Source of the DNA: Pseudomonas fluorescens
GTDB lineage: Bacteria > Pseudomonadota > Gammaproteobacteria > Pseudomonadales > Pseudomonadaceae
DNA: 64,000 bases
Assembly: GCF_902497785.1 (NCBI RefSeq)
Contig: NZ_CABVHK010000002.1
Span: 62,001-126,000, forward strand
Direction: 5' to 3'
Shown here: positions 8,577-17,500 of the stretch, one piece after another
Numbering within the stretch: the first letter of the stretch is position 1
Layout of the letters: each line of letters begins with the position of its first letter
Made by a program: the position numbers and the translations under genes
Notes under the pieces: model-generated
What the model was told of the DNA's origin: nothing
What the model saw: only the letters and a program-made list of their open reading frames with translations
Database searches by the model: none

Positions 8577-9788
8577 TTGAAAACGAAGATCACCCAGAAA
8601 CTCATCAACAGCTTGGCCACTGAGCCGAAGGCTTACCGCGTGCATGACACTGTACAGCCCGGCTTATTCATCCGCGTGCTGCCGAGTGGGCATAAATCGT
8701 ACATGGTCACCTGGGGCCGCAACAAGAATGCCACCCTCGGCCGCGTCGGAGTGGTGACGCTCGATCAGGCGCGCACCGAAGCCGCCCAGTATCTTGCCGA
8801 TGCGCACGCCCATGGCGAGCCGTTGGCCATCGCTCAGGGGCGGAAAGGTGCCGCCCTGCCCTCCTTGCGCCAGTTCATCGACGACACTTATATGCCTTGG
8901 TTCAAAACGCACCACAAAGGGCATGAGAAAACCCTACACACGCTCGACAACAACTTCGAGGCGATCATGTCTCAGCGTCTCGACTCTATCACTGGTCGCG
9001 ATCTTGAGCAGATCCGCACCGGATGGATGCTGTCAGGCAATAAGCCATCAACGGTCAACCGCAAAATGGGCTCGATCAGCGGCGTGTTCAGCCGGGCCGT
9101 TGAATGGGAGTACATCTCCGCGCATCCGCTGACCAAGCTGAAACAGCTCAAGGTCGACTCCATGGGGCTGGTCCGCTATCTGGATGCCGATGAGACCAAG
9201 CGCCTGCGCGAAGCGCTGGACGCGCGCCAAGACGAAGCGCGGGCCGAGCGCGAGACTGCGAACAAGTGGCGGGCAGACCGCGACAAAGAATTGATGCCGA
9301 GCTTGCTGGAATTGCCCTTCACCGACCACCTGAAGCCCATGGTGCTGGTGTCGCTGAATACCGGAATGAGGCGCGGCGAGCTGTTCGACCTGAAATGGTC
9401 AGAGGTGAACTTCCCCACTAAGACAATCACCGTTGCCGGCTCCACCACTAAAACGAGCGACACGCGGCATATCCCGATGAACAAGGAAACCTTCGGCGTG
9501 CTGGATAATTGGAAAAAGCAGGTAGGAAAGTCTCGATACGTTTTCCCGAGTCAGGCCGGTGGCCGCCTGGAGGATGTTAAAAGTGCCTGGCTCAATCTGC
9601 TGGAGCGCGCCAAGATCGATGGCTTCCGCTGGCACGATATGCGTCACGACTTCGCGTCACGCCTGGTAATGGCCGGCGTACCGCTCAACACGGTACGGGA
9701 TCTGCTGGGGCACGCCGATATCAAGATGACACTCCGGTATGCCCACTTGGCGCCGGAAACAAAAGCCGCGGCGGTTGAACTCATTTAG
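8577..9788 (+). CDS. Tyrosine-type site-specific integrase of the island
   Basis: Catalyses excision and integration at tRNA-Arg. The protein is 403 aa from TTG at 8577 (ribosome site GGAG nine nt upstream); the open frame extends back to 8268 only through the attL fragment and carries no family sequence. N-terminal DUF4102-like arm-binding region (KITQKLINSLATEPKAYRVH, GLFIRVLPSGHKSYMV), core-binding SAM-like domain (about 100-200), then the catalytic domain: Arg in LNTGMRRGELFDLKW, H-x-x-R in WHDMRHDFASRLVMAG, His in LLGHADIKMT and the nucleophile Tyr in TLRYAHLAPE. It runs inward from attL and converges with the next gene (8-nt overlap). Confidence 0.93.
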   Translation: MKTKITQKLINSLATEPKAYRVHDTVQPGLFIRVLPSGHKSYMVTWGRNKNATLGRVGVVTLDQARTEAAQYLADAHAHGEPLAIAQGRKGAALPSLRQFIDDTYMPWFKTHHKGHEKTLHTLDNNFEAIMSQRLDSITGRDLEQIRTGWMLSGNKPSTVNRKMGSISGVFSRAVEWEYISAHPLTKLKQLKVDSMGLVRYLDADETKRLREALDARQDEARAERETANKWRADRDKELMPSLLELPFTDHLKPMVLVSLNTGMRRGELFDLKWSEVNFPTKTITVAGSTTKTSDTRHIPMNKETFGVLDNWKKQVGKSRYVFPSQAGGRLEDVKSAWLNLLERAKIDGFRWHDMRHDFASRLVMAGVPLNTVRDLLGHADIKMTLRYAHLAPETKAAAVELI

Positions 9789-10320
9789 CCAGAGAATGAG
9801 CCCGCATACTTTTGTAATCGGCATAGCCCGGCTGAAGCGGCTTGTTGTTTGCCAGAAACCTCACATATTCCTCAACAATTGGCCACTCCTTCTCTACCAA
9901 GGCAAGGTTCACCCGAGGCTGCATTAGCGGCTTGAACCCAAACTTCTCTGTCGAACCATTCAAATCCCCGAAAACATCGAACTCCCCATCGAAATACTTA
10001 TCGCCATTGATAAACATAGCGACCATCGATAACTCCTCTCCGGCGAAATCAGGCCCGAGCGTTCCTGCGCGTAGCTTGTAGAGAGTTTCATTCTCCGACC
10101 AGATCGCAGTGAATGCGACCATGAAACTGATTTTTCCCAGATCCTTTTGCGGAGCTTTAAACGGGTTCGTGATGGTTCGGTCATTCATCCCATTCTCAAG
10201 GCATGACTCTAGGATCTTCACGATTTTCTCGTTGCTAGATGCCGCCAGCAGTTCAAGCGCAGCTTTAAGGTAGGGGTCGACCCTCGCCGATAGAACAACC
10301 TTCTTCGAACGATTTGCCAT
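9781..10320 (-). CDS. Hypothetical island protein with ribbon-helix-helix-like N-terminus
   Basis: 179 aa, not recognised as a named family. The N-terminus (MANRSKKVVLSARVDPYLKA; then ALELLAASSNEKIVKILESC) has a short beta strand followed by two helices, the pattern of an RHH DNA-binding domain. The remaining 120 residues are a mixed domain without catalytic motifs visible to me. It is transcribed divergently from the alpA-like gene and converges on int, so a role in controlling integration or the divergent promoter is plausible but unproven. Confidence 0.6.
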   Translation of the reverse strand: MANRSKKVVLSARVDPYLKAALELLAASSNEKIVKILESCLENGMNDRTITNPFKAPQKDLGKISFMVAFTAIWSENETLYKLRAGTLGPDFAGEELSMVAMFINGDKYFDGEFDVFGDLNGSTEKFGFKPLMQPRVNLALVEKEWPIVEEYVRFLANNKPLQPGYADYKSMRAHSLAK

Positions 10321-10374
10321 TTACTCGCCTCGCGATGTCTACAAACTTTTTGCTTGCAGGTGATGTTACTTACA

Positions 10375-10394
10375 AATAGGATGTTTACGTCCGG
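10375..10394. promoter_or_regulatory. Divergent control region with AATAGGATG and TTTACGTCCGG
   Basis: In the 116-nt spacer between the divergent RHH-like and alpA-like genes, AATAGGATG (10375-10383) is followed directly by TTTACGTCCGG (10384-10394). The first motif recurs exactly, inverted, at 24438-24446, and as CATAGGAT at 21943-21950. The second recurs before int at 8498. This looks like the regulatory hub of the island. Confidence 0.45.
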
Positions 10395-10436
10395 ACCAGT
10401 ATCGTACAGTCCGCCCCACCGATCAAGGACAAGCTA

Positions 10437-10637
10437 ATGAACCACCCCGAACACATCGCACCTCTTGCAGTTAGCGTGGAAGACGCTGCCCGCGTGGTTG
10501 GCTATTCAAGATCAGGAGTTTATGAGCTCATCGCTTCTGGCGACCTTAAGGCTTTCAAACTCGGACGGCGTCGTCTGATTTTGATGACTGAGCTCAAGGC
10601 TTGGATTGAACGCGCAGCAAAGGAAGGCGCCCGGTGA
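10437..10637 (+). CDS. AlpA/excisionase-family helix-turn-helix regulator
   Basis: 66-aa small winged-HTH protein. The MerR-like/AlpA domain is visible as LAVSVEDAARVVGYSRSGVY, then ELIASGDLKAFKLGRRRLIL and an ELKAWIERA helix. In P4-like and CP4-type islands AlpA activates integrase expression or assists excision. It begins an inward operon in which every following gene overlaps the previous one (GTGA at 10634, ATGA at 11023 and 11310), so it is probably coupled to the replication module. Confidence 0.85.
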   Translation: MNHPEHIAPLAVSVEDAARVVGYSRSGVYELIASGDLKAFKLGRRRLILMTELKAWIERAAKEGAR

Positions 10638-11026
10638 ACGCGGTAGCGGTCGAGGGGGCAATACTGGCCGGGAAGCTCCCTAGAAGACTGGCCCTAGGAC
10701 TGGCTTTAGTAGAAAGAAGTGTCGAGCCAGTGTTCGTACCACTGACTCGACTGTCGCACAGCAAATCTGAGCAGACCACAATGCAACCGCCAAAGCATAT
10801 CACCATCCATTTGATAGACCATAAGGGCGTGATCCTTGATAGGCACAGCTTGTCGAAAACGACACGTTTGATTGACCTTGAAGCACTCCGCTGTCGTGGC
10901 GTCTCTAGAGTGGAAGTACCGCGTGCTATCTCCACTAAGCAAGATATGGACTCCGCTGAATGGGCAGGCTTCAGCGCTCAAAAAAACAAAAATGAAGACT
11001 TTGGAATCGCAGGGGAGCATCAATGA
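10634..11026 (+). CDS. Hypothetical small island protein
   Basis: 130 aa from the GTG that overlaps the alpA-like stop (GTGA); an internal ATG at 10781 would give about 81 aa. The C-terminal part (HITIHLIDHKGVILDRHSLS, then KTTRLIDLEALRCRGVSRVE) has beta-strand/helix alternation. I do not recognise a family. The tight overlap on both sides supports a real operon member rather than a spurious ORF. Confidence 0.55.
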   Translation: MNAVAVEGAILAGKLPRRLALGLALVERSVEPVFVPLTRLSHSKSEQTTMQPPKHITIHLIDHKGVILDRHSLSKTTRLIDLEALRCRGVSRVEVPRAISTKQDMDSAEWAGFSAQKNKNEDFGIAGEHQ

Positions 11027-11313
11027 ACAATGTCCTGAGTTTCACCCTGCCCGAAGATCTGCTCTGCGTAGACAAAGGCGTTGAAGCCGGTGTGCCGATC
11101 GACGCTATCACCTGCGCAATTGCACGCGCTGACTCGGTGTTGACCCTACTCGAAGACCACTTTGAAAGTGAAGGCGACAGACCTCGATTAGCCAATCACG
11201 TACTGGCAGCGGTTATTTGGGACGTGCGCGGCACCTTGGGCCTCATCAAAACCCTCACGCTGCATGGTGACGCCTCCTCTGTTCCTATGGCGCAGAAAGG
11301 CGGTGCGCTATGA
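11023..11313 (+). CDS. Hypothetical small island protein (helical)
   Basis: 96 aa; ATG overlaps the upstream stop by 4 nt, and its own stop overlaps the next ATG. The sequence (CVDKGVEAGVPIDAITCAIA, RADSVLTLLEDHFESEGDRP) suggests an all-helical protein without catalytic motifs. Similar small acidic ORFs are common before primase genes in Pseudomonas islands. Function unknown. Confidence 0.6.
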   Translation: MNNVLSFTLPEDLLCVDKGVEAGVPIDAITCAIARADSVLTLLEDHFESEGDRPRLANHVLAAVIWDVRGTLGLIKTLTLHGDASSVPMAQKGGAL

Positions 11314-11582
11314 CGCCACCCACCACACTTGGCCGAGCTGCGTTTACACGCGTGAACGCTACTAATCAGAAGCTGTTTCGAGTCAACGCCGGTATACCGG
11401 TCGAAGAAGCGCTGGAGATGGCTTCGCAATTCCAGCAGCACGCCAACCAGCTCTCTTTTGAAGCTGCCATGAGCGACCACGGCGAACGTTTCAGTTGGCC
11501 TGCTCTGTACCTGGGCGAGATGGCCAAAGCCCTGATCGACGACATCAACGACGCGCTATTTGCGTCAAGGGTCGACACATGA
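11310..11582 (+). CDS. Hypothetical small island protein
   Basis: 90 aa; start overlaps the previous stop (ATGA) and its stop overlaps the primase start at 11579. Contains a DUF3077-like pattern (LFRVNAGIPVEEALEMASQF, QQHANQLSFEAAM), a small family seen in Pseudomonas genomes and islands; I hold that assignment loosely. Function unknown; its place suggests coupling to the replication gene. Confidence 0.55.
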   Translation: MTPPTTLGRAAFTRVNATNQKLFRVNAGIPVEEALEMASQFQQHANQLSFEAAMSDHGERFSWPALYLGEMAKALIDDINDALFASRVDT

Positions 11583-14485
11583 CCCAACACAAAAATACCA
11601 CCAGTAAACGCCTCAGTTTCGCCGACGTAAAAGCCGCCGCGCTGAAAGACATTGATCGCGTCCTGTCGCACTGGCTGCCCAACGGCAAGCGCGTGGATGG
11701 CGGCAAGGAATACACCGCCCCGAATCCGACCCGCAGCGATAAGCGCGCCGGGTCGCTCAAGATCAGTTTGAGCAAGGGCACGTGGGCCGATTTCGCCACC
11801 GGCGACAAGGGCGGCGACCTGATCGATCTGGTGCGCTATCTGGACGGCGGTACCGACGTCGAGGCCTGCAACAAACTGGCTGACTTGCTGAGCATCTCAC
11901 CCGGCGGCTCCCAAGCCAAGCCAGCGCCCGCCAAGACAAAAGTGCCTGAGTGGATAGCCATTCAGCCGATCCCCGCCGAGGCCATGAACAAGTGCCCGGC
12001 CACGCATCGGCAACACGGCGCGCCGTCCAAGGTTTGGATTTACCGAGACACGCAGGGTCAGCCGCTCATGGCGCTTTACCGCTTCGACCTTGGTCCGGAT
12101 GAGGACGGCAAGCCGAAGAAGGCTTTTGCGCCACTGACTTGGTGCCAGCGCGCCGACGGCCAAACCAACCAATGGCGCTGGCAGGGTCTGCCAGAACCGC
12201 GTCCACTGCTGCGCCTTGATGAACTGACCCAGCGCGCTGATGCACCGGTTGCCCTGTGTGAGGGCGAGAAAGCCGTGGACGCCGCCTCTGAACTTCTGCC
12301 GGGTTACGTGGCCACCTGCTGGCCGAACGGTTCCAACTCCTGGCACAAAGCCGATCTGACACGGCTCAAAGGCCGCCACGTGCTGTTGTGGCCGGACAAC
12401 GATGTCAGCGGCAAAGCCTGCATGGAAGCCGTTGCCGATAAGCTGCGTGAAATCGGCGCCGCGTCGGTTAGGGTCATCGCGCAGGAGGTGTTCAAACGCA
12501 AGCCCACGCTGAAGAACGACCGCGCCGCCTTCGCCAAAGGTGGTCAATGGGATGACGGCGACGATGCGGCCGATGCGCTCGCCAAAGGCTGGACAGCCGC
12601 TCATATTGCCGAGCTGGAAAGCAGCGGTGAACTGTTCGGGTTGGCTGTCGTAAAGCCGGTACCCGATCACAACGAGACCAAGCCGGAACCGAAGGCAAAA
12701 GCAGCAGCCAAGCGTCCCGTAAAATCGAAAAATGACCTGATGCCCGGAGGCTTTCGCCTCACCTCCGAAGGCGTGTTTTATGCCAGCGACGACGGCGAGG
12801 CGCGCCCCGTGTGTTCGCCTCTGGAAATACTGGCCCGCACTCGCGACGACAAAGGCCAGAACTGGGGCCTACTGGTGGAATTCGACGATCCCGACGGCGC
12901 CAAGAAACGTTGGAACATCCCGGCGCGCACCATGACCGGTGACTTCGGCAAAGACGTGCTTGGCCCGTTGGTGGACATGGGGCTGCGTCTCGCCGGTAGT
13001 CGCTCCGGACGCAATGCACGCAATGACCTACAAAGTTACCTCGGCGGCTTCGACAGCTCGCAACGGGCACGACTGGTCACCCGCTTGGGCTGGCACGACA
13101 GCGCCTTTCTGCTGCCAGAGCAACAGGTCGGCGCACACAGCGAACACTTGCACTTTTACGAGGCGGGTTCTCAGCTTCCGCCGATCAACGAAGCAGGTTC
13201 GCTTGAGCAGTGGCAGGAGCAAATCGGCGCACTGTGCGTCGGCAATCATCGATTGGCGTTCGTCGTCGGCGTGGCCTTTGCTGGCCCGCTGCTGCACATG
13301 CTCGGCCATGAGTCGGGTGGCTTCCACTTGTACGGCGACAGTTCAGGCGGCAAGACCACGCACCTGCAAGTTGCTGCGTCGATCTACGGCGGGCCGCGTC
13401 TGGTGCGTTCCTGGCGCTCCACCGACAACGCGCTGGAATCCATCGCCGCCGCGCACTCCGACGGGCTCCTGGTGCTGGATGAAATCGGCATGTGCGATCC
13501 ACGCATCATTGGCGAAACGGTGTACATGCTCGGCAACGGCACCGGCAAGGCGCGAGCCAACGACCGAGGCCAGGCGGGCCGACAGGTGCAGGAGTGGCGC
13601 TTGCTGTTTCTCTCTACCGGCGAGAAGACGCTGGCTCAACACATGGCCGAAGCCAACAAGGAACTGAAAGCGGGCATGGAGGTACGCATGCTCGCTGTTC
13701 CGGCCGATGCGAGCAAAGGCCTCGGCATGTTCGACGCGCTCAATGGTTTTGATGACGCAGCGGCTCTGTCCGACGCACTCAAGGCACGGGTAGCGAAGTA
13801 CTACGGCACTCCGCTCACCGCCTTCCTCACTGCGTTGTGCGAACCGGGCAAACGTCATGGTTGGTCTGCCATCCTGCGCCGCACGCTGGAAGGGTTTATC
13901 GCCCAATCGCTACCGGCCTCGGCCAGCGGACAAGCGCACCGTGCAGCCGTTCGTTTCGGCCTCGCGGCGGCAGCGGGTGAGCTGGCCACAGCGATGGGGA
14001 TCACCGGCTGGCCCGACGGGACCGCCACCACCGCCGCTCGCGTGTGCCTCAACGCATGGATGAACGAGCGTGGCGGTGCCGGGAACTTCGAGGGCGATGC
14101 GATCCTGGCGCGGCTGCGCCAGGTCATCGAGCGCTTCGGCGAAAGCAGGTTCACCCGCTGGGAATCAGCGGCGGCAAAGATCGACGAACACGGTCCGCGC
14201 ACCATCGACCGCCTCGGCTTTCGCAAGACGCTCGAGCACGGACTGGGCGACTCCCTTCACACCACCAATACCTACTACGTGCTGCCCGAGTCATGGCGCT
14301 CGGAGATCTTCCGGGGCATGAACATCAATGCAGTGAACAAGGAGCTGCTACAGCGCGGCGCCCTGGAGCCTGGGAGCGATGGCAAGGCGTATAGCTTAGT
14401 CCGTCTGCCCGGTCTCGGCCCGCAACGCTGCTATATCGTGAAGACGATTCCGGGTATGGATGAGAGCGAGGCTCGGGCTGCCTGA
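11579..14485 (+). CDS. TOPRIM-DUF927 primase/helicase (replication protein of the island)
   Basis: 968 aa from ATG 11579, which overlaps the previous stop. N-terminal region (1-110) resembles a primase DNA-binding module without the usual zinc cysteines (GTWADFATGDKGGDLIDLVR). TOPRIM domain: catalytic Glu in CEGEKAVDAA near 227 and the acidic motif WPDNDVSGKA near 271. DUF927/SF3-like helicase domain from about 390: Walker A GDSSGGKTT near 586 and Walker B LLVLDEIGM near 630. This combination is what P4 alpha-type proteins provide (primase, helicase, origin binding). It is probably the initiator for the repeats at 22.98 and 24.41 kb (inference). Confidence 0.88.
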   Translation: MTQHKNTTSKRLSFADVKAAALKDIDRVLSHWLPNGKRVDGGKEYTAPNPTRSDKRAGSLKISLSKGTWADFATGDKGGDLIDLVRYLDGGTDVEACNKLADLLSISPGGSQAKPAPAKTKVPEWIAIQPIPAEAMNKCPATHRQHGAPSKVWIYRDTQGQPLMALYRFDLGPDEDGKPKKAFAPLTWCQRADGQTNQWRWQGLPEPRPLLRLDELTQRADAPVALCEGEKAVDAASELLPGYVATCWPNGSNSWHKADLTRLKGRHVLLWPDNDVSGKACMEAVADKLREIGAASVRVIAQEVFKRKPTLKNDRAAFAKGGQWDDGDDAADALAKGWTAAHIAELESSGELFGLAVVKPVPDHNETKPEPKAKAAAKRPVKSKNDLMPGGFRLTSEGVFYASDDGEARPVCSPLEILARTRDDKGQNWGLLVEFDDPDGAKKRWNIPARTMTGDFGKDVLGPLVDMGLRLAGSRSGRNARNDLQSYLGGFDSSQRARLVTRLGWHDSAFLLPEQQVGAHSEHLHFYEAGSQLPPINEAGSLEQWQEQIGALCVGNHRLAFVVGVAFAGPLLHMLGHESGGFHLYGDSSGGKTTHLQVAASIYGGPRLVRSWRSTDNALESIAAAHSDGLLVLDEIGMCDPRIIGETVYMLGNGTGKARANDRGQAGRQVQEWRLLFLSTGEKTLAQHMAEANKELKAGMEVRMLAVPADASKGLGMFDALNGFDDAAALSDALKARVAKYYGTPLTAFLTALCEPGKRHGWSAILRRTLEGFIAQSLPASASGQAHRAAVRFGLAAAAGELATAMGITGWPDGTATTAARVCLNAWMNERGGAGNFEGDAILARLRQVIERFGESRFTRWESAAAKIDEHGPRTIDRLGFRKTLEHGLGDSLHTTNTYYVLPESWRSEIFRGMNINAVNKELLQRGALEPGSDGKAYSLVRLPGLGPQRCYIVKTIPGMDESEARAA

Positions 14486-14574
14486 AGGCATCTCCGCTGA
14501 TCGAGGTAGCGCCGGCTTATTCCCGGCCTCGCCAGCCGCTCACCCTCCAATCGAATTGAACCGAGACTAAAAAA

Positions 14575-15519
14575 ATGAACGAGATTCAAGAACTTAAAGA
14601 CCGCCGTGACCAACTGCTGACCGAGGCAGATCGACTGCACTCCGAACTGCTGCCACTTGAGGCCGTGCTGGAAAGCGAGGACCCAATCGAACCAGATCGG
14701 AAACGCGAACTACGGGACAAGTACAACGAGCTGAAAAGGAATTTCGACTCGCGCAACAACAATGCCGATCTTCTAGATCGGAAGATCAGTCGCCGGGAGA
14801 ACCTCGCCAATTGCGATTTCCTGATGGCGGGTTACATCGAGGAGATGGATAACTGGACCGCAGATGAGCAGGAGCTTAACGAAAAGCGCCAAAGCCTCAG
14901 TACCCGCCTGGAACAGATCCAACAGCAGGCAGTAGAGGACATGGCCAAAGCTCGCCAAGCCGAAACGGAAGCTGCCACTGCGTATGCGCAGGCGGTCGCA
15001 TGGGGCGATACCGAAGGCGAGAAGACCGCCAACGCCGAGGCCCAAAAGGCCGCAAAGAACCTCACAGCGGCCGCCGAACATAATCGTCGGCAGAATCTGA
15101 TCATGGCCGCTCTGGACCAGGAGCTGGTCACCGTAGATAAATACATCGTCGAAGCACAGGAAAAGCATAAGGGGATAGAACGCACCGCCCTCTGGCTCTC
15201 GCAGACGGTACTGGAGGAGCAATGGAACGAGGCCGCAAAAGCGTTGTTCGAGGTGGGCGGAAAGCTGTGGGCAAATTACAGGCTGCTGGGACTTGATCAG
15301 GTAAACCTTATGAAACTGGCCGTTCCAGAGGAAGGCGAAAACTTCGGGAACTGGACGTGGCAGGAGCTTTCCGACCGCTCGCGCCAATACGCCGCGAAGG
15401 ACTTACTCCAGCTCAACGAGCTGCCGATACCGCAACAGCCTGAACAAATGAGCGAACAGGAACAACGCGAGGACGAACGCAATGAACAAGCCAATACAGA
15501 ACAGCGCGAGCTGGTCTGA
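14575..15519 (+). CDS. Coiled-coil hypothetical protein
   Basis: 314 aa, strongly heptad-patterned: helix 1 (IQELKDRRDQLLTEADRLHS), helix 2 (EQELNEKRQSLSTRLEQIQQ) and an Ala/Gln/Glu-rich third helix, ending in a QPEQMSEQEQREDERNEQAN-type acidic tail. No enzyme motif, no signal peptide. It follows the primase by 89 nt on the same strand and overlaps the next small ORF by 38 nt. No function can be assigned. Confidence 0.65.
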   Translation: MNEIQELKDRRDQLLTEADRLHSELLPLEAVLESEDPIEPDRKRELRDKYNELKRNFDSRNNNADLLDRKISRRENLANCDFLMAGYIEEMDNWTADEQELNEKRQSLSTRLEQIQQQAVEDMAKARQAETEAATAYAQAVAWGDTEGEKTANAEAQKAAKNLTAAAEHNRRQNLIMAALDQELVTVDKYIVEAQEKHKGIERTALWLSQTVLEEQWNEAAKALFEVGGKLWANYRLLGLDQVNLMKLAVPEEGENFGNWTWQELSDRSRQYAAKDLLQLNELPIPQQPEQMSEQEQREDERNEQANTEQRELV

Positions 15520-15667
15520 CACGCTCAAAATTCGGAAAGCTCATCTGAATGCCTTGCTGAAAACCATCGACGCGCGTCCGGGCAAAACCAGTCAGATACA
15601 AACGCTGACCGTCAACGCGATCAAAGCGGAAATGGTCCACATTGATTGCCAACTAAGTCGCAGGTAA
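15482..15667 (+). CDS. Hypothetical 61-aa protein
   Basis: Start MNKPIQNSASWSD at 15482 lies inside the end of the coiled-coil gene in another frame; a GAGGA ribosome site is seen about 10 nt upstream. The sequence is helical and basic (TLKIRKAHLNALLKTIDARP). Could be a small DNA-associated protein or spurious; kept because of the ribosome site and same-strand overlap typical of this operon. Confidence 0.4.
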   Translation: MNKPIQNSASWSDTLKIRKAHLNALLKTIDARPGKTSQIQTLTVNAIKAEMVHIDCQLSRR

Positions 15668-15738
15668 TGACGCTGAACTTGTAACCAGTATTACTATCTT
15701 AATAATCACGCAAGACCCCACAGAACAAGGGAATCAAA

Positions 15739-16104
15739 ATGTCTAAACTTGCTGAATACCGTCAGCTGGAAAAACATCTCGCCGAGCAACTCGAGGCACT
15801 GGAAGCACTGAAAGGTGATGATGGACTGAAAAAAGAAATCGAGTTCGAAACGAAACTACGAAAGCTGCTCGAGCACTATGGCTTCAGCCTAAAGCACATC
15901 ATCAATTTGCTGGATCCGCACCCAACGGCCCGCCGCCAAACCGCAGCTCCGATCGCCAGCACACGCAAGCCTCGCGAACTGAAGATCTACAAAAACCCAA
16001 ATACCGGTGAAGTCATCGAAACCAAGGGGGGGAATCACAAAGCGTTGAAAGAGTGGAAAGCAAAACACGGTGCCGACGTCGTAGAGGGATGGCTGAAGAA
16101 GTAA
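15739..16104 (+). CDS. MvaT/MvaU-family H-NS-like xenogeneic silencer
   Basis: 121 aa. N-terminal oligomerisation coiled coil (LAEYRQLEKHLAEQLEALEA), the family's conserved DDGLKKEIEFETKLRKLL, a linker, and the C-terminal DNA-binding domain IYKNPNTGEVIETKGGNHKA followed by LKEWKAKHGADVVEGW. The GGN(H)K element is the AT-pincer that reads the minor groove of AT-rich DNA in MvaT. Host MvaT/MvaU are chromosomal; this extra copy sits on the island right before its AT-rich cargo. It has its own spacer and a strong terminator. It could silence cargo or interfere with host silencers. Confidence 0.92.
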   Translation: MSKLAEYRQLEKHLAEQLEALEALKGDDGLKKEIEFETKLRKLLEHYGFSLKHIINLLDPHPTARRQTAAPIASTRKPRELKIYKNPNTGEVIETKGGNHKALKEWKAKHGADVVEGWLKK

Positions 16105-16118
16105 GACAGCTTCACCTG

Positions 16119-16144
16119 AAAAAGGGCCCAGGCGGGCCCTTTTT
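16119..16144 (+). terminator. Rho-independent terminator after the MvaT-like gene
   Basis: Perfect stem AAAAAGGGCCC / GGGCCCTTTTT with a 4-nt loop. Because both sides have A/T runs it can also terminate the convergent RelA/SpoT-like gene that ends at 16148. Confidence 0.92.
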
Positions 16145-16147
16145 AGT

Positions 16148-17500
16148 TCATCCCGCCTCTTGGCTGCGGGCCTTTTTAGGGTGATCTGGCTGAATAAGTA
16201 ACTTCAGTTGCTTCATCACTTCACGTAACTCTTCTGAGGCCGCCTTAATGCTTTCCTGCTTCGGCATATCAATCCCATGGACAAGCCGATTTCGGAAATC
16301 TTGAATTCGCTTAGCTGCCTGGCCGAGCGTGGGTCCGGTTTTTGGAAAATATTGATGGAGCATCGGAACCAAACGCGCGGGTGCCCACAGCTTGGAATCA
16401 CCGGAAACCTCTTTCAGTAACGTGGTGAGCAGCCGCTCATAGTCCACCCACAACTGAATGAACTCACCGATTGCCTCCTGCTGCTGACGAGTCTCGCCCG
16501 TCACCAAAGATACTGCAGGTGTAGGCTCTACTCGTCGAATTTGCTCATATGTGGCGTACCGGCCAGGATCCTCGATCAGAACTTGGTCTATCACTTGCTC
16601 AGACAATGGGCGTTTCTCGAAGTCGTTATGCAGAGGCTGCACGTACTGAGCTAGGGTTTCGGGCTTGTTCAAGCCCAGCGACTTCAGCAGGTCAAATAAT
16701 GTATCAACCCTACCCATCGCCGCTTCTGTCACGGTTGCCTCACCCAATGCAGCTCTAGCGAGTTCTATCAATGACGCCGCCAAGTCATAGTGATTAGAAA
16801 ATTCACGACCTTGAGTAGACGCTCTTTGCTCACCAGCTCTTTGCAGCCGCTCTAGCGCAATTTCGCCGGACAGAACCAAGCCATTAAGCTCGTCTAAAAT
16901 TGAATACTCTTCAACCGACAACTCACCTTGAAGCGGCTTGTATACCAAGTCATGCTCCACCTCTGACCATGCATGCATAAGCACAGAAGCGACCTGAATC
17001 TCGACTTTTGCCTCGGCATACCGCTGGTTGGAGTCATACAACGACGCCTCTCTCAAAACCACACGATAGTGCGTGGCCCAGTATCCAGAAAAACGTTTTT
17101 TATAGGATGGTGCTGCGGCTGTTGGAAACTCTTTTGGTGCCTCGGTAAGATCGAATAACGCTTCAATTATGCGACCGACCTCTTGCCGCTCACCAGGAAA
17201 GTACAAGGCAACCCGAACCCCTGCTAGGTCAACAATATCGTCGAAAATCGCAGAGACGGTCCCATATTGGCGTTTCAACGCGCGTTGTCTGACCTTTGCC
17301 TCCAGACGGGTCGGGTTTTTCGCTCGTGAGGTAACAATTGCCCGCACGCCGGCCGACCGCAAATTAGCCTCTAGGCTCTGAGCGACCATGCGACAGGCTT
17401 GTTCGTAGAAATCGTATTCCTTGCGGTAGCGGGCGATAAACTCTGAGACGAGATCCAAGATATTCTTCCATTGAATTAAGCTGCCGCGCGCCATCGACAT
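16148..17500 (-). CDS. RelA/SpoT-synthetase-like protein with C-terminal HEPN-like R-x4-H domain
   Basis: 450 aa from ATG 17500 (frame open to GTG 17554, 468 aa; no clear ribosome site for either). Numbering from 17554: synthetase-like motifs are RAKNPTRLEAKV (77-88), the Asp motif DLAGVRVALYF (109-119), a G-loop-like GYWATHYRV (158-166), EIQVAS (185-190), where RelA enzymes usually have EIQIRT, so a basic residue is missing, and EVEHDLVYK (198-206). The C-terminal 100 residues are helical and carry FRNRLVHG with R421 and H426, the R-x4-H pattern of HEPN ribonucleases. An alarmone or tRNA-modifying toxin fused to a HEPN domain is inferred; abortive-infection activity is likely but unproven. 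Confidence 0.75.
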   Translation of the reverse strand: MSMARGSLIQWKNILDLVSEFIARYRKEYDFYEQACRMVAQSLEANLRSAGVRAIVTSRAKNPTRLEAKVRQRALKRQYGTVSAIFDDIVDLAGVRVALYFPGERQEVGRIIEALFDLTEAPKEFPTAAAPSYKKRFSGYWATHYRVVLREASLYDSNQRYAEAKVEIQVASVLMHAWSEVEHDLVYKPLQGELSVEEYSILDELNGLVLSGEIALERLQRAGEQRASTQGREFSNHYDLAASLIELARAALGEATVTEAAMGRVDTLFDLLKSLGLNKPETLAQYVQPLHNDFEKRPLSEQVIDQVLIEDPGRYATYEQIRRVEPTPAVSLVTGETRQQQEAIGEFIQLWVDYERLLTTLLKEVSGDSKLWAPARLVPMLHQYFPKTGPTLGQAAKRIQDFRNRLVHGIDMPKQESIKAASEELREVMKQLKLLIQPDHPKKARSQEAG

